Below are positions 25,708 to 38,900 of a stretch of DNA of 64,000 bases, piece by piece. The number at the start of each line of letters is the position of its first letter. The stretch's first letter is position 1. A model generated the notes under the pieces. It was not told the origin of the DNA, searched no databases, and saw nothing but the letters and a program-made list of their open reading frames with translations. The stretch covers positions 2,718,023 to 2,782,022 of the forward strand of contig NC_088302.1 in the NCBI RefSeq assembly GCF_032854445.1. Direction: 5' to 3'. The position numbers were made by a program, and so were the translations under genes. This stretch comes from Liolophura sinensis. Taxonomy: Eukaryota > Mollusca > Polyplacophora > Chitonida > Chitonidae.

Positions 25708-26226
25708 GCCTGGCCATTCGATGAGGGCCGTTATCAAACGTTATCTTACGTCCTTTTGAGGGTGCAGCTAATTATCGATCCGACTCAAAGATTTGCTGGG
25801 GAGCAGGGTGCGGCTCACAGGAAAGGTACATTTGCTGGGGAGCAGGGCGCGGATCATTAGAAAGGTGCTGGGCAGCAGGGTGTGGCTCACAGGAAAGGTG
25901 CTGGCAAGAAGTTACACAAGCCTGGCCAATTCGATGAGGGCCGTTATAAAATTGATTTTACGTCCTTTTGAGGCATGGATCACAGAAAAGCTGCTGGGGA
26001 GCAGGGCGTGGCTCACAGGAAAGGTACATTTGCTTTGCAGCAGGGCGTAGATCACAGGAAAGGTACATTTGCTTTGCAGCAGGGCATGGCTCACGGGAAA
26101 GGTACATTTGCTGGGGACCAGGGCATGGCTGACAGGAAAGTTACATTTGCTGTGGAGCAGGGCGTGGCTCACATGAAAGGTACATTTGCTTTGCAGCAGG
26201 GCGTGGCTCACAGGAAAGGTACACGA
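25708..26226. repeat. 39-bp minisatellite inside a larger duplication
   Basis: About ten units of 'gctggggagcagggcgtggc' followed by 'tcacaggaaaggtacattt'. A 50-bp block beginning 'gcctggccattcgatgaggg' precedes the units at 25708 and recurs near 25920, so a block of block-plus-units was duplicated. Confidence 0.9.
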
Positions 26227-26296
26227 TTACAAACCTCTGGAACACACGAGGAGCTGGTTAATGAACCAAGAGGCCTGTACACCAGATTTCTAGATT

Positions 26297-26566
26297 GCCC
26301 TTCCTCTAATTGCCCTAAGGCCTTGGTGGCAATAAACGGGCGACAGCAAACGAAGAGCCATTTACAAAGTCGTATGATGGTTGAAGACTCTTTCTCTAAT
26401 TGCCCTAGGGCCCCGGTGGCAATAAACGGGCGGCAACAAACGAAGAGCCATTTACAAAGTCGTATGATGGTTGAAGACTCTTTCTCTAATTGCCCTAGGG
26501 CCCCGGTGGCAATAAACGGGCGGCAACAAACGAAGAGCCATTTACAAAGTCGTATGATGGTTGAAG
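26297..26566. repeat. 90-bp tandem repeat, 3 copies
   Basis: Copies two and three are almost identical; the first differs at about ten sites. The unit holds 'ttctctaattgccctagggc', 'ggtggcaataaacgggcgg' and 'cgaagagccatttacaaagt'. Confidence 0.95.
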
Positions 26567-29500
26567 AATACTTGTTTTCTTCCAGTGTGGCGTGCAAATG
26601 TTTGTGTCATTCGTGGAAAAGATCTAAAGCAAACTTTCAAAAGGTGCATGGTTTCCCCTGGCACGATGATCATCATCGTGCAAGGGGCAAAATCTTGCAA
26701 ATGATCTTAAACAAATATCGAATAATTCACTGTGCAGTCAATCGGCGCACGGTCATTGAGGAGCCAGGCTTGAATATGGCTTTGGTGGTCCACTACTGGG
26801 CAAAGGGCGGTGGTTTATGCCGGGACATTCCCTTTCTTCTCCTAAGACCCTGTGGCTTAGGTAAAAAAAATTGGCCTTTACCTTTACGACGTTGAGCCAT
26901 TTTGATAGAACAAATATGCATATTGACTATTTTACACTAGATATATTATATCTTGCCTCAAGAAAACGCCTACCTTAAAATACCATAGAATTCCAATCAA
27001 ATGAACAAACATTAGTATTGTAATAGACACGAACTTTACTCAGAGAAATGCCTCAGAAACTTAGACACAGACTACAACATAGACTGTCTCAAAGAATGAT
27101 TTACTATCTGAGCTCATTGCTTGTTTTGTTATTAATATTTATATTTAGAGATAAGTATCAGTTTTTAATGGCAATATATAACACATATATTTTTATCTAG
27201 TTTCGGCCGGGTTATCTCTATTAATAGCTTAATTCTGTAGAATTTTGACAATAACTGATAAAGATAACGGGGTCATGCAGCAGGTTAAGATCTTGTAAGT
27301 CCGCTGCTACCTGACTATACAGTTAAATATTGTGATAGTTGAGAGTAGACAATCAGTATGACCGTAGCCGAGGAACAATAAAATGGGATCTTTTTGTTAA
27401 AACTAAGGCAGGAGTAATATGCATGCAAGAACTGATCCGGCAGATGGGATGTGCCGACAGTCAGTTAAACGCTGACAATGAGGTCGCGTGTTTGAATCTA
27501 GCCCCCGTTAATTTATCTCAGGCGCCAACATGCCTATCTGGTACCCGAGAAAACAGTCGGTTAATGTTTTAGATACAGCTGTAGGATAAGGACAGTCAAA
27601 GTTAAATATGGATGCAAATTCTTCCCAGTCCTTCAGTGTCATAAGTCACAAAAACATACTCCCCAATACAGCATGAGAACAAGTACACGCAAGTACACTC
27701 ATCTAACGAACCACGCCGAGGGTGATTATTTACAACGGCGATATCCTTTGAAAGCATATTGTCATTCCCCAGGAAATACAATATAAACTGACATGGAATC
27801 GTTTTCTGTATTGAATCTAAGCGACAGCTTAAACAGAAGGCGAAGACATCCCGTACTCCATGAACCCCCGGCTGTCTAATACTGGTGGGTAGTTGTAAAA
27901 GAAACGCGCAGACGTACAAATGACAGTCATTTACAGAAACACTTTATGCAATTTCACAAACAGAAAAAACAATTGTTGTGTTTTTGAGAGGCAATAATGT
28001 AAATTCCATTATCTAGAGTGGTGCCGTCATTGTGTTGTTTGTCAACCGAAAGAGACCTTTAAAATAGCAGCCTGAGCAACGTCACCAACATGATCTACAC
28101 CCATGTGTCCAAATCGTCACCATGCATAATGGATAGGTTCTTGATCGACTTGATTGACCACTTTAGTAGCACCTTGGGAGGTAATTAGACCACAAGGCTG
28201 GGAGCAGGGTGTCACAGGCCGTTAATTGTTTTCTCGGAAAGATTATGGACGGATATCAGAGAAGCCACAAACCTTTCAAATGCACAATTTGCAGTTAGTT
28301 CCAACCACTTACAGCTTCCAATTGGTGACATTTCGGAAAACGTTGTCGTTGTGATATTACCGGACAATTGTTCAGGAAATCGAAAGTCATTAGCACAGAC
28401 TCACATAACCCACATAATTAACCGTTAGGCATTTGATGACATTTCGTCATTTTAAAAAAACTACACTTTTTTCTCGAATAGCAATGAATTCTCAATATGC
28501 ACTTCTTTTGGTACTCTAATTGTGGATAAGTATAAAAGTATAAGCGTAAATTTTCATCACAGTCTGTACATTCACCAAATAGCTTGAATCCACCACAATC
28601 TTTTGGGGAATTATGCTTAAAGGACAAGACAGCATCTGGTTATACCTATTTAAATCGAAAGCCGAAAAGTATCACACTTATTATTTTAATGAGATTTCAC
28701 CAAATGACATGTAGAGGAAAATGACAATACAGCACACATGTCTCGTGTGGATCAAGGCAACCGTCTTGAAAATTTTATCCCATAAAAGACGTTGCTATCA
28801 GATTTTGGGGACTAAGCTGTGACGTAGCGTTTACCCATTCACTCCATGAGGCGACATATGATAACACGGAACTACTGATACAATATCAATTTGAGATCGT
28901 TTACAACGATTTAAATACGTGTAGCCGAAAGGCCATTGTACGCAGTGTTCTGAGACAGGTCTGAACCATCACAGACGTAAAATCAGTTGATTTACAAGCC
29001 GTGTAGTATTCAACGATGGTATAACAAATTGTGTCCGACAGCAGCATACCGTCTCGGTCCAAACAGCATTCATTTCCCCAGTAGACCTTAGGCCTACTTA
29101 AACACGCTGTTCATATCATACAAATACATTTTTTCTCGTTCATGTTAGCGTTTAGTCAACATGCAGAGCTACGATAAACGTGACGTCATCTTTGTGACAA
29201 TAATGGAGACTTGCTGAAGCTGTGACAAGACGAAGTTTCACTGAACTTTACTGGGTTGAAAAAAATCTTTAAAAAATATTTATTGCTGGTTTAGGATACT
29301 TTGAATGGTACTCTTTCAGTGGAAACAAACACTAGTCAGGTGCTGTTTTTTGCTTTAACTTTCTTGAAAGTGTAAGAACTGGAGTACGACTTATAAATGG
29401 TAGAGTCAATTAATTTTCGTCTCATAAGGAGTCGTAAGGAAAGTCGCATTTTAACTTTTCTCAGATGCTATTGCCATTAACACGATAAATTCGACAGTGG

Positions 29501-30177
29501 CGACATGTGCTGAAAGATGAAGAATTTTGTAGAGAAATGGGGAAAACTTGCTCCGGTGTAGGATAACACAGCATTTCAGGTCTTTCTATAACAAAGACGT
29601 CTAAAATTATTATTAATGTTAGCGGTTTTTTATCTAATTCTGCCTCAACCGTGATAATAGGAGGGATGCAACCTACAGCTATTCAAGCCATTACATGAAC
29701 AGTTAGAAAAAAACCTAATGCCGGATGGCATACTACATAATTTTAGATCGATTTTGCCAGTCACTATCCCCGATACTAGTCTCTGACATGATATCTATGC
29801 CACTGAATTCAGAAACTTCTAGAAACGTGTGAAACGATGCGTTGTCTTTTACATTTACGCAACTCCTGGGTGTGACAGTTTTCAATAGCAGGCAATATCC
29901 GCCGGCAACCTGTCTAGTTATGGTTCCCACTTGTCAAGTATCGCCAGGGTGAATTTATTTTGAGACGGGCGTTTAAGGCCAGTCAGATAAAAAAAACAGT
30001 CCGTGTGTTCAGTTAGTTTAAACCAGCTCCATCCGTTGATTTCATAGTAATGCAATCGTGAGCATGAGAAGTCTGGTTACGAGTGGAGAAGCTGATGGGT
30101 TTCCTCCAGTAAGGACATGACTGCAATCCCCTTTCAAATACTGAGTTCATTTCATAAGCCGAATTATCCTGCAGCTT
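26567..30177. other. No gene seen
   Basis: Unique AT-rich sequence after the 90-bp repeat. The frame that crosses the repeats stays open to 26895 but is not recognisable. Other frames are at most 105 codons. Confidence 0.5.
26655..26687. repeat. Short inverted repeat (hairpin or cruciform)
   Basis: 'gcacgatgat' c 'atcatcgtgc' is a perfect 10-bp palindrome with one central base; beyond one mismatch the arms extend by cccct/agggg. Confidence 0.85.
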
Positions 30178-32155
30178 TCCTCGCCCAGCATGACTTGCAC
30201 ATGAAGGTCTACCGTAATATCAGAGGCTTTACGTGGCTATACCGACGCCGCCTATAACGGTTGTCATCGCCCAGCATGACTTGCACATGACGGTCTACAG
30301 TAATATCAGAGGTGTTACGTGGCTATATTGACGCCGTCTATAACAGTTGTCATCGCCTAGCATGACTTGCACATGAAGGTCTACAGTAATATCAGAGGCG
30401 TTACGTGGCTATGTTGACGCCGTCTATAACGGTTGTCATCGCCCAGCATGACTTGCACATGACGGTCTACAGTAATATCAGAGGTGTTACGTGGCTATAT
30501 TGACGCCGTCTATAACGGTTGTCATCGCCTAGCATGACTTGCACATGAAGGTCTACAGTAATATCAGAGGCGTTACGTGGCTATGTTGACGCCGTCTATA
30601 ACGATTGTCATCGCCCAGCATGACTTGCACATGACGGTCTACAGTAATATCAGAGGCGTTACGTGGCTATACTGACGCCGCCTATAACGGTTGTCATCGC
30701 TCAGCATGACTTGCACATGACGGTCTGCAGTAATATCAGAGGCGTTACGTGGCTATACTGACGCCGTCTATAACGGTTGTCATCGCCCAGCATGACTTGC
30801 ACATGACGGTCTACAGTAATATCAGAGGCGTTACGTGGCTATACTGACGCCGCCTATAACGATTGTCATCGCCCAGCATGACTTGCACATGACGGTCTAC
30901 AGTAATATCAGAGGCGTTACGTGGCTATGTTGACGCCGCCTATAACGGTTGTCATCGCCCAGCATGACTTGCACATGACGGTCTACAGTAATATCAGAGG
31001 CGTTACGTGGCTATACTGACGCCGCCTATAACGATTGTCATCGCCCAGCATGACTTGCACATGACGGTCTGCAGTAATATCAGAGGCGTTACGTGGCTAT
31101 ACCGACGCCGCCTATAACGGTTGTCATCGCCCAGCATGACTTGCACATGACGGTCTACAGTAACATCAGAGGCGTTACGTGGCTATACTGACGCCGCCTA
31201 TAACGGTTGTCATCGCCCAGCATGACTTGCACATGACGGTCTACAGTAATATCAGAGGTGTTACGTGGCTATATTGACGCCGTCTATAACGATTGTCATC
31301 GCCCAGCATGACTTGCACATGAAGGTCTACAGTAATATCAGAGGTGTTACGTGGCTATATTGATGCCGTCTATAACGATTGTCATCGCCCAGCATGACTT
31401 GCACATGACGGTCTACCGTAATATCAGAGGCGTTACGTGGCTATACTGACGCCGCCTATAACGGTTGTCATCGCTCAGCATGACTTGCACATGACGGTCT
31501 GCAGTAATATCAGAGGCGTTACGTGGCTATACTGACGCCGCCTATAACGGTTGTCATCGCCCAGCATGACTTGCACATGACGGTCTACAGTAATATCAGA
31601 GGCGTTACGTGGCTATACTGACGCCGCCTATAACGGTTGTCATCGCCCAGCATGACTTGCACATGACGGTCTACAGTAATATCAGAGGCGTTACGTGGCT
31701 ATGTTGACGCCGCCTATAACGGTTGTCATCGCCCAGCATGACTTGCACATGACGGTCTACAGTAATATCAGAGGCGTTACGTGGCTATACTGACGCCGCC
31801 TATAACGATTGTCATCGCCCAGCATGACTTGCACATGACGGTCTACAGTAATATCAGAGGCGTTACGTGGCTATACTGACGCCGCCTATAACGGTTGTCA
31901 TCGCCCAGCATGACTTGCACATGACGGTCTACAGTAATATCAGAGGCGTTACGTGGCTATACTGACGCCGTCTATAACGGTTGTCATCGCCCAGCATGAC
32001 TTGCACATGACGGTCTACCGTAATATCAGAGGCTTTACGTGGCTATACTGACGCCGCCTATAACGGTTGTCATCGCCCAGCATAACTTGCACATGACGGT
32101 CTACAGTAATATCAGAGGCGTTACGTGGCTATATTGGCGTCGTCTACAATGGTTG
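30178..32155. repeat. 86-bp satellite, about 23 copies
   Basis: Unit blocks: 'catcgcccagcatgacttgc', 'acatgacggtctacagtaat', 'atcagaggcgttacgtggct', 'atactgacgccgcctataac'. The copies are highly alike. The first copies alternate between two variants (aaggtc...atgttgacgccgtc and acggtc...aggtgt...atattg), which is a 172-bp higher-order unit. Confidence 0.97.
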
Positions 32156-32399
32156 TCGCACACCAGTCTTGTCCTTGACGCTCTAACGGCAACAAGCCGA
32201 CAAACTGGGATACAGACAAACTGAAGCTCGTGGCAATAAAGCCAATGTACTCGCCAACAACTCCAGACGAGCATGAGGTTACCTTCTATGAAAAATTAAA
32301 CAACTGGAACTTCTTCACCTGTGTACTATTTACCTCATCACTATACGATATTTACCGATAGTTAACTTGAAAACTGATTTAATGCGTCCAAGGGAGCTG

Positions 32400-32530
32400 G
32401 TCGTGGTCATTTAATAGATAGGACATAAAAGGTGCATGTTCAAACCCGGCCTTGGGCAGACAAATTATAGATTCCCACGCTTGTTGAGTGCTGGTCACAA
32501 TAAGCTTTAAACGACGCTCATGTGGCCATT
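32400..32530 (+). mobile_element. SINE-like fragment, second family
   Basis: 'ggtgcatgttcaaacccggc' contains a pol III B-box-like core (GTTCAAACCC). Related pieces lie near 24230 and 58915. 'ctcatgtggccatttg' near its end recurs as 'gtgtggccatta' at 59020. Confidence 0.45.
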
Positions 32531-32542
32531 TGTGCAGTTGAA

Positions 32543-32870
32543 TACCACTAACCCGCCACTAGCCCGACACCAGCCTGTCCCAAATCCGCCACTAGTCTGC
32601 CAATAGCCTGCCACTACCCCACCACTAGCCTGACACTAGTCAGCCACTAGCCTGCCAGTAGCCTGTCACTAGTCCACCACTAGCCTTCCACTAGCCTGCC
32701 ACTAGCCCGCCACTAGCTTGTCACTAGACTGCCACTAGCCTACCACTAGCCTGTCACTAGCCTGTAACTAGCCTACCACTAGCCTGCCACTACCCTGCCA
32801 CCAGCCCGTCACCAGCCCGTCACTAGCCCGCCACAAGCCTGCCACTAGTCTGCCAGTAGCCTGTCACAAA
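32543..32870. repeat. 11-bp minisatellite, about 29 copies
   Basis: Unit 'ccactagcctg' with variants tgtcactag and tgccagtag. A few more units occur at 32970-32995 inside the following duplication. Confidence 0.93.
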
Positions 32871-33110
32871 TATGGTTTTCATATCTGCACATCATGTGTT
32901 GGAAAGTTCGTGAGAAACTGGCCAAAGGTCGCTGGTTTAAGTCGGGCACTCCGTTCCTCTCCCCATAAATCACTAGCCTGCCACTAGCCTGCCACCAATA
33001 TGGTTTTCATATCTATACGCCTTATGTTGGAGTAAGTTCGTGAGAAACCTGCCAAAGGTCGCTGGTTTAAGCAGGGCACTCCGGTTTCCTCTGTCCATAA
33101 ATCTGATCGT
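32871..33110. repeat. Tandem duplication, about 120 bp, two copies
   Basis: Both copies carry 'aatatggttttcatatct', 'agttcgtgagaaac' and 'ccaaaggtcgctggtttaag'. They are separated by a short stretch of the 11-bp minisatellite, so a block including part of the array was copied. Confidence 0.85.
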
Positions 33111-34497
33111 CATATTAGTCTAGAAGGCTTAAGTAAGGGTTAACAACAACTAAATACATTTGTCTAATGTGATAGCTATATACTGTGTAAGCACACTCTG
33201 GTTTGTGAGTGTATCCCAAACTGGTTGGAGCCCAGAGTAATAAAATCCGTAAGGATCCCCGGTTTTAAAGTTCCTTTGCCGAAACGGCTAGCATAAAGTG
33301 ACTTAAACAAACGATACAGTTTTAACATATTTTTTTAGAGAAAAAAATTTTTAGTCACCAAAAGTTTTCCAGAATGAAGTAATTTCACTAGGTAAGATAT
33401 AATATTGATTTCTGGTCAGTGACTTTTACACCATCACATAGCAAATTTTACTGCTGAATTATTTCTTCACTTTCGTATCAAGTCAAGAGTCAGTGAATGT
33501 AAGTCTGCATGATTGGGCAGAGAACATTCGTTTTCAGTGGTGTGACCTGACCAAGACCTAGGTTAAATGATGGCAATATCCACTGCTACTGTGTTTTTGC
33601 TTCTTCAGCAGAACCTTAGCCGTTACAACACGTGGAATTCACGATGGCGAAAGTTACGCTACGTCAAAGCAGATCTAAGTGGAAATATAGTTAGTTTTTT
33701 TCTGCATGCAATAGTCCATGAACAATATAACATAATGAACAGGGCATTAGAAAAAACATTTATCTTATTAAAATAAGATGATCAGAAATTTCATGTATAC
33801 TAACAATACTGTCCTCTCAACATCCAAAATTGAATCAAAAAGGTAAAAATTGAATTACTCTTGTTTGCTAAATGTACAGAACATGGGCTGTTTGTAGCCG
33901 GTGACTACGCCGTGTGAGATTCTCTGCACTATAATCAAATTCCATGAGTAGTTGTTTTTTAAACAATCAGAGACAGCTTACTTCGAGCAGAAACGTATTC
34001 CCTCTCTCTCACAAAACATGTGCCTAAGCCTGCAAGGAATGACAACTAACCTAACGGTTTGTGTTTTTAACCTACCTTAAGAACTCATTTAGGATATCTC
34101 AAGCATGGTTAATAACGTTTAATGTACTTCTGTTTGAAGGCGCAGAATGTCCAAATACTGCGGCTTCGTCAATCCTTTTATTTTTTCTAGCATCCGCTCA
34201 TCCTGGAATTCAATTCAGCGTTGATTGAATTACCCGATTTCACTGTCGACTAGAACAAAACAAAAAATACAGAAAAGACAACGAAAAAGTCCTATTATGA
34301 GACTCTGACAATACGTGTGCACTACTGAACACTTACTTTCACACATTCAAGAGAATCTCGATATAAACGGCTCTGGTAGTTGATACGTTTAGATCATAGC
34401 GTTGAGATTAGGATTCTGTGCTTAGTCATGCGTACTGCGTTCTGTTTTTTATCCACGGCCCTGGCTTCGTAAGGACGCCTGCAGGCAGCGTGCGAAA

Positions 34498-34606
34498 GGT
34501 CGTTTTCCCCGGGCTCTGCCCGTTTTCCTCCCACTATAACGCTGGCCGCCGTCGCATAAGTGAAATATTCAGACGGTGTAAAACACCAATCAAATAAATA
34601 AATAGA
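34498..34606 (+). mobile_element. SINE 3' part, diverged
   Basis: 'ccccgggctctgcccg', 'ggccgccgtcgcataagtga' and a shortened tail 'gacggtgtaaaacacc' followed by aaataaataa. Confidence 0.88.
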
Positions 34607-34702
34607 TTAAATCTATGAATGACTTCACACATCTACGTGATTACAGATCACATCGTCACTTAACAGCTTATTGGGATGAACGTTTTCTAAGAGCATGATG
34701 GG

Positions 34703-34903
34703 GTCGAGGTGGTTAGCACGCCAGCACGGCGCAATGACCCAGGAGCCTCGCACAAATGTGGCCGCTGTGAGTTCACCCAGCAATATGCTGTTTCCTCCGC
34801 GATCTGCCCGATTTCCGTCCACCATAATGCAGGCCGCCGTCGTATAAGTGAAATATTCTTGAGTACGGCGTAAATCACCACTCAAATAAAAAAAAATAAA
34901 TAA
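34703..34903 (+). mobile_element. SINE with internal deletion
   Basis: Head 'ggtggttagcacgcc' and 'caatgacccaggagcctc' are kept; the stretch around 'tccggccgtaagtgggaagg' is missing; the tail with 'ttgagtacggcgtaaatcac' is present. Confidence 0.9.
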
Positions 34904-35856
34904 CACCATGATTGTTGGCAAAACGGGCACCACCAATCTGGTAACAATAGATCTTCAGTCTATTGGTTTTAGAGAGAAAACTCTGGTCTGTACAAACTCA
35001 GCTGGCGTACAAGTTCGAAGCGATATGGCCCTTTGGCCGGGAATGCGTTTCCTCAGTACCTTTTCAGTTTCTATAAACTATCCCAAAACGTCTCAAGAAA
35101 TGTCATAGTGTGCGTGTATGAAGGTGTCCTTGGCCTTAATGAGAAGAACCATTCCCAAAGTGTACTTTAAACGACCCAGTCTCTGATCGCGGCACAGACT
35201 TGATGACGACCTAAAAACTCCCTGTCGACACAGGAGGTGTCATTACCGGTATAGATAAGTAGCATACCCTCCGAATGAGCTGCCGTTATAGCTATAGTCT
35301 TTTACAGATTCAAACTCACTGGTTGAGGCAGGTGACCACTGAATGAGACACTTCCGGGTATCAGCTCCTAATGCCAAACCCACTTCCGCCCACCATCCGG
35401 GATGGAGATAACTTGTGTAACGATTGTTCTGTTGACCCTTGACGTCCTCATATGCCAGAGGCTTAGACATATATTATATATCACCCCACATGAGTTTTTC
35501 AGCATTCAAGCGCGTTTTGTTTCCTCCTTATACATAAGACACTCCCAAGCACCGTACGATAAAACAGTGTGCCTATAGGGTCGTTTTCTGGTGGACAAGC
35601 GATCAGACAGCTGTGGATGTCCTTATCCTCATGCCTTTTTACAAAACAATACGCAAACAATGCGCACACCTGAAAAAGTCTTAACTGGCACTGGTCGGAA
35701 AGCCAAAGGTTTTTCTCATCTGTGGCCGAATTTCAGAAAGTTCTACATAAATGTGCTATAGGAAACGGAATAAAAAAAGCCGCCTACGGATAAATTTGCA
35801 TTTAAACACCTGTAATAAATACCGAGATGACTTGATAGAGAACAAACAGAACTGAC

Positions 35857-35924
35857 CTGTGTTGAAGTTTGGCGGCACTCGCCCATCGTAATCAGTCTCT
35901 AGCAGGGTTTGAAGAAAATCTGTG
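35857..35924 (-). CDS. Exon of a glycine/GABA-type Cys-loop receptor subunit
   Basis: On the minus strand a pyrimidine-rich acceptor ending 'tttattttcag' and a donor ACACAG|GTCAGT bound a 68-nt exon. It reads TDFLQTLLETDYDGRVPPNF followed by NT, with one split base at the start and one at the end. The order (S/T)DFLxxLL, YDxRxxPNF is the start of the extracellular domain of anion-selective Cys-loop receptors; vertebrate GABA-A and glycine receptor genes have a 68-nt exon at this place. The next exon should begin with a beta strand and the WxDxRL motif; I could not find it downstream (35856 down to about 27000), so it may lie in a long intron or the exon may be a relic. No subtype can be assigned. 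Confidence 0.6.
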
Positions 35925-38900
35925 CTGAAAATAAACAAATACACTTTGTAATTGTTTAAAATAAAAAAAAATTAATTAAAATTGATTATTTATTCTCTCA
36001 TTCTCGGTCTACTACCCATCACACTGTCATCTCTTCAGGACAGACAGGATATATTTGAATCAAGTAGTGAACTGTATTCGCAGAGTACTTAATAAATTTT
36101 ATTTATTTCATTGGTGTTTTAAGCCGTGCTCAAAAACATTTCTTGTACGACTTATACGACGGCGGCCAGTATTATTGTGAGAGAAAACCGGGCAGAGCCA
36201 AGGGGAAACCTACGACCATCCGCAGGTTTTCATGTAGATCTTCTCACATCTGGACGGAGAGGAAGTGCAATCTCATTAACGAAACTCGAAGAACGAATAA
36301 TCTTAGAATAAATCCTTGGGGTTCACATATGTAGAACAGCAAATTCGCTGGTTTGTAATAGTTATTTAGGAAACCAACAGTCTTTAGATTTAGTACATAC
36401 AGTATAATCTAATTTACTTCAAGGGAACGGAATACTAAATTCGATTACCAATCGATGGTCAAGTGAGACCCTTCGAAGACTTGGCGGATAGGTGATGATG
36501 AAATTGAGATCATGCCGAACGGAGAATACAGATTCAGTATTGCTCATGTGAAATAATATCATTTATAATATCGAGTGTCAATATACTTTGCTCAAAGCGG
36601 AATAAAATCTACGTTGGAACCAACTGGATTAGGCACCATCAAATAAAGACTGTCTCTCTCTAAGCCTGCCACGCGAAAGGACTCATTTATTAAATTTGGT
36701 GTACATTATCGTTGCTTACCAACATATAACTCAAACTCAAAACTCAAACTCATAACTCAAACAGAAAAAGCAGTTTGAACTTTGACCGAAATTTGTTGCT
36801 TTGAAACTGGTTGGATTAAATATAAATCATTCAAGGTGCTTTCAGTGTCATTTATTTATTGATTAGTATTGAGAATGTTACAGCTGTGTTGGAGACAATA
36901 CAGGTAAAGCAGTTTAAGGTCTGACATAAGAGACTTTAAATCGGATTCATAGCCAATTTGGAAGAAATCCCACATGACGTGATATGTTGGTTAAATTCTC
37001 GTTTTGGCTTCCGTATGACAGAGTCGACATATTCCTTATAAGTAGCTTTGAAATCGTTTTATTGTATTGCTCTTCAACATCTATGAATATGGACAAAATC
37101 TGTAGATTAGATACATCTAGTACATTGGAATTTTCGACACATGTACATCCTGTAAAGATGTCACTGCAAAGAATGATTAAATCATCTGATTGTAAAGTGT
37201 TTTGATTATTTTGACTTATCTAAATACCCGTGAAATAAATCAAATGAGCCCAGGGATAACTCGTCCAAGACATTCATAAGCACATACCTGGGGGTAATCA
37301 TTTGGATATTTACCTGAAGGTTTGTTAATGGTATAAGACTTATGTGTTCCATATAGGCCTGCACGAAACAGAGTTTACTTGTATATGTAACCTTTATATT
37401 TAATGAAAGGCTAACGAGTTTAAAAAGTACATTTTTCAAATTTAAATATGTTGTACCGGCGAGAGATAGATTTATTACCAATAGACTTCTACCACAAAGT
37501 GACACAAGGCCCAACATAATTAACATCAATACATCCCTAGACTGTAGCTGTTCGCCTCTGGTTTTATATGCACGTCTTATAAGATCAGCAACCGTAGTTC
37601 TTATTTCATGTAATGGTTAAATATGAGAATAGAAGATAATTCACTAGTCCTAATAATTGTTCGACCTGTCACGCCGGTCTCCTTTAGTTCCTTAACAAAC
37701 ACTTTCCATCTATAACACGTGATTTCTGACATTGCTTTATAGTTAAAACGCCTAGGTTCACTTCCGAACAGATTCCTTCCTACGTATTTAAAATGCTACA
37801 TGTGTATTTATGACCTGGACAGAAGCAGTACAATTGCCTCACCCAGTGTTAAAACATCACGTTATCATGATAGTTCGCGACACGTGAAATATGTTTATGG
37901 CGCAGGTGTAATTTATCCGGCAGATTGCGCTGTTTCGCAGTTGTCAAGCACGGACAGATCGGTATGTGACATGCAAAAACTGAAAAGTTCATAACAAAAA
38001 AAGTTGTCAAATGTAACTCTGGATATTTGAAAGTCTGAGGGTAAATTTATCAGAAATTTTGTCCGCCATCCTCTCAATCCGGAAGTCATTAATTTCAATT
38101 TACACTTACATAATGGCATTTTGCATTCTCGTTAGAGAAAAGAAATTAGTTCGATTACCCCCCTTTTCATATTTAATATTTTTCATTACAGCCACTATTT
38201 TTATAATTTCACAAATTTAAAAAAAAACATATGAGTGTTAGGAGCGAAACTAAAATATCTTGGAATGAAATAACAAATTTAGCCGACATGAAGACATTTT
38301 AAACGCGTATTAGACAAAAAAGTATTTCCACGTCCCCCATTTTTAATTCCACATTAGTAGTTCTCATGAATGCTGCTACTTGACTTTTTTCTCTGACAGT
38401 TTAAGATTAATTGTTACGCGCTAAATGTACTTTAATAAGGTGAAATCAGAGAGAAGAGAAAATGCCCTGCTTCCAGGGTATATTTAAGTATGTGAGGTAT
38501 ACATACTTCCGCCTAATCGCGACTTGTGTCAAAGCTGTGCTGGTCATTGTACTCTTGTAATATCATTTACATATAATCCATAAAACATAATGGCAAAGGC
38601 AAACGTCAACTGACTACACATGGATATAGCTTAGGTCTGAATACTTTGGGCCCCGGCCCCACTGATATGATTAGCAGAGCGATATCAACACTGACGTAAC
38701 GTAAAATCGATATTAACCTCAAATTAAGTAATCCTATATACAATTCAGGCCCAATCTATGATGGCCGTTCACAAGCCATGCGTAATTGGCCAATGACTTA
38801 CTACGGATACAGGTCAGTGGTGTCCATGTCATGGAAAAAGTGATATTTCAGCCGGGACATGACCAGAACGGCGCTTAATTTAGTACAGTGCATTTCCTTC

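Noticed and set aside
35243-35470. 75-codon minus frame with donor-like ACCA|GTGAGT, downstream of the receptor exon
   Set aside because: All usable AG sites give phase 0 while the receptor exon needs two bases, there is no pyrimidine tract, and the sequence lacks the WxDxRL motif expected next.
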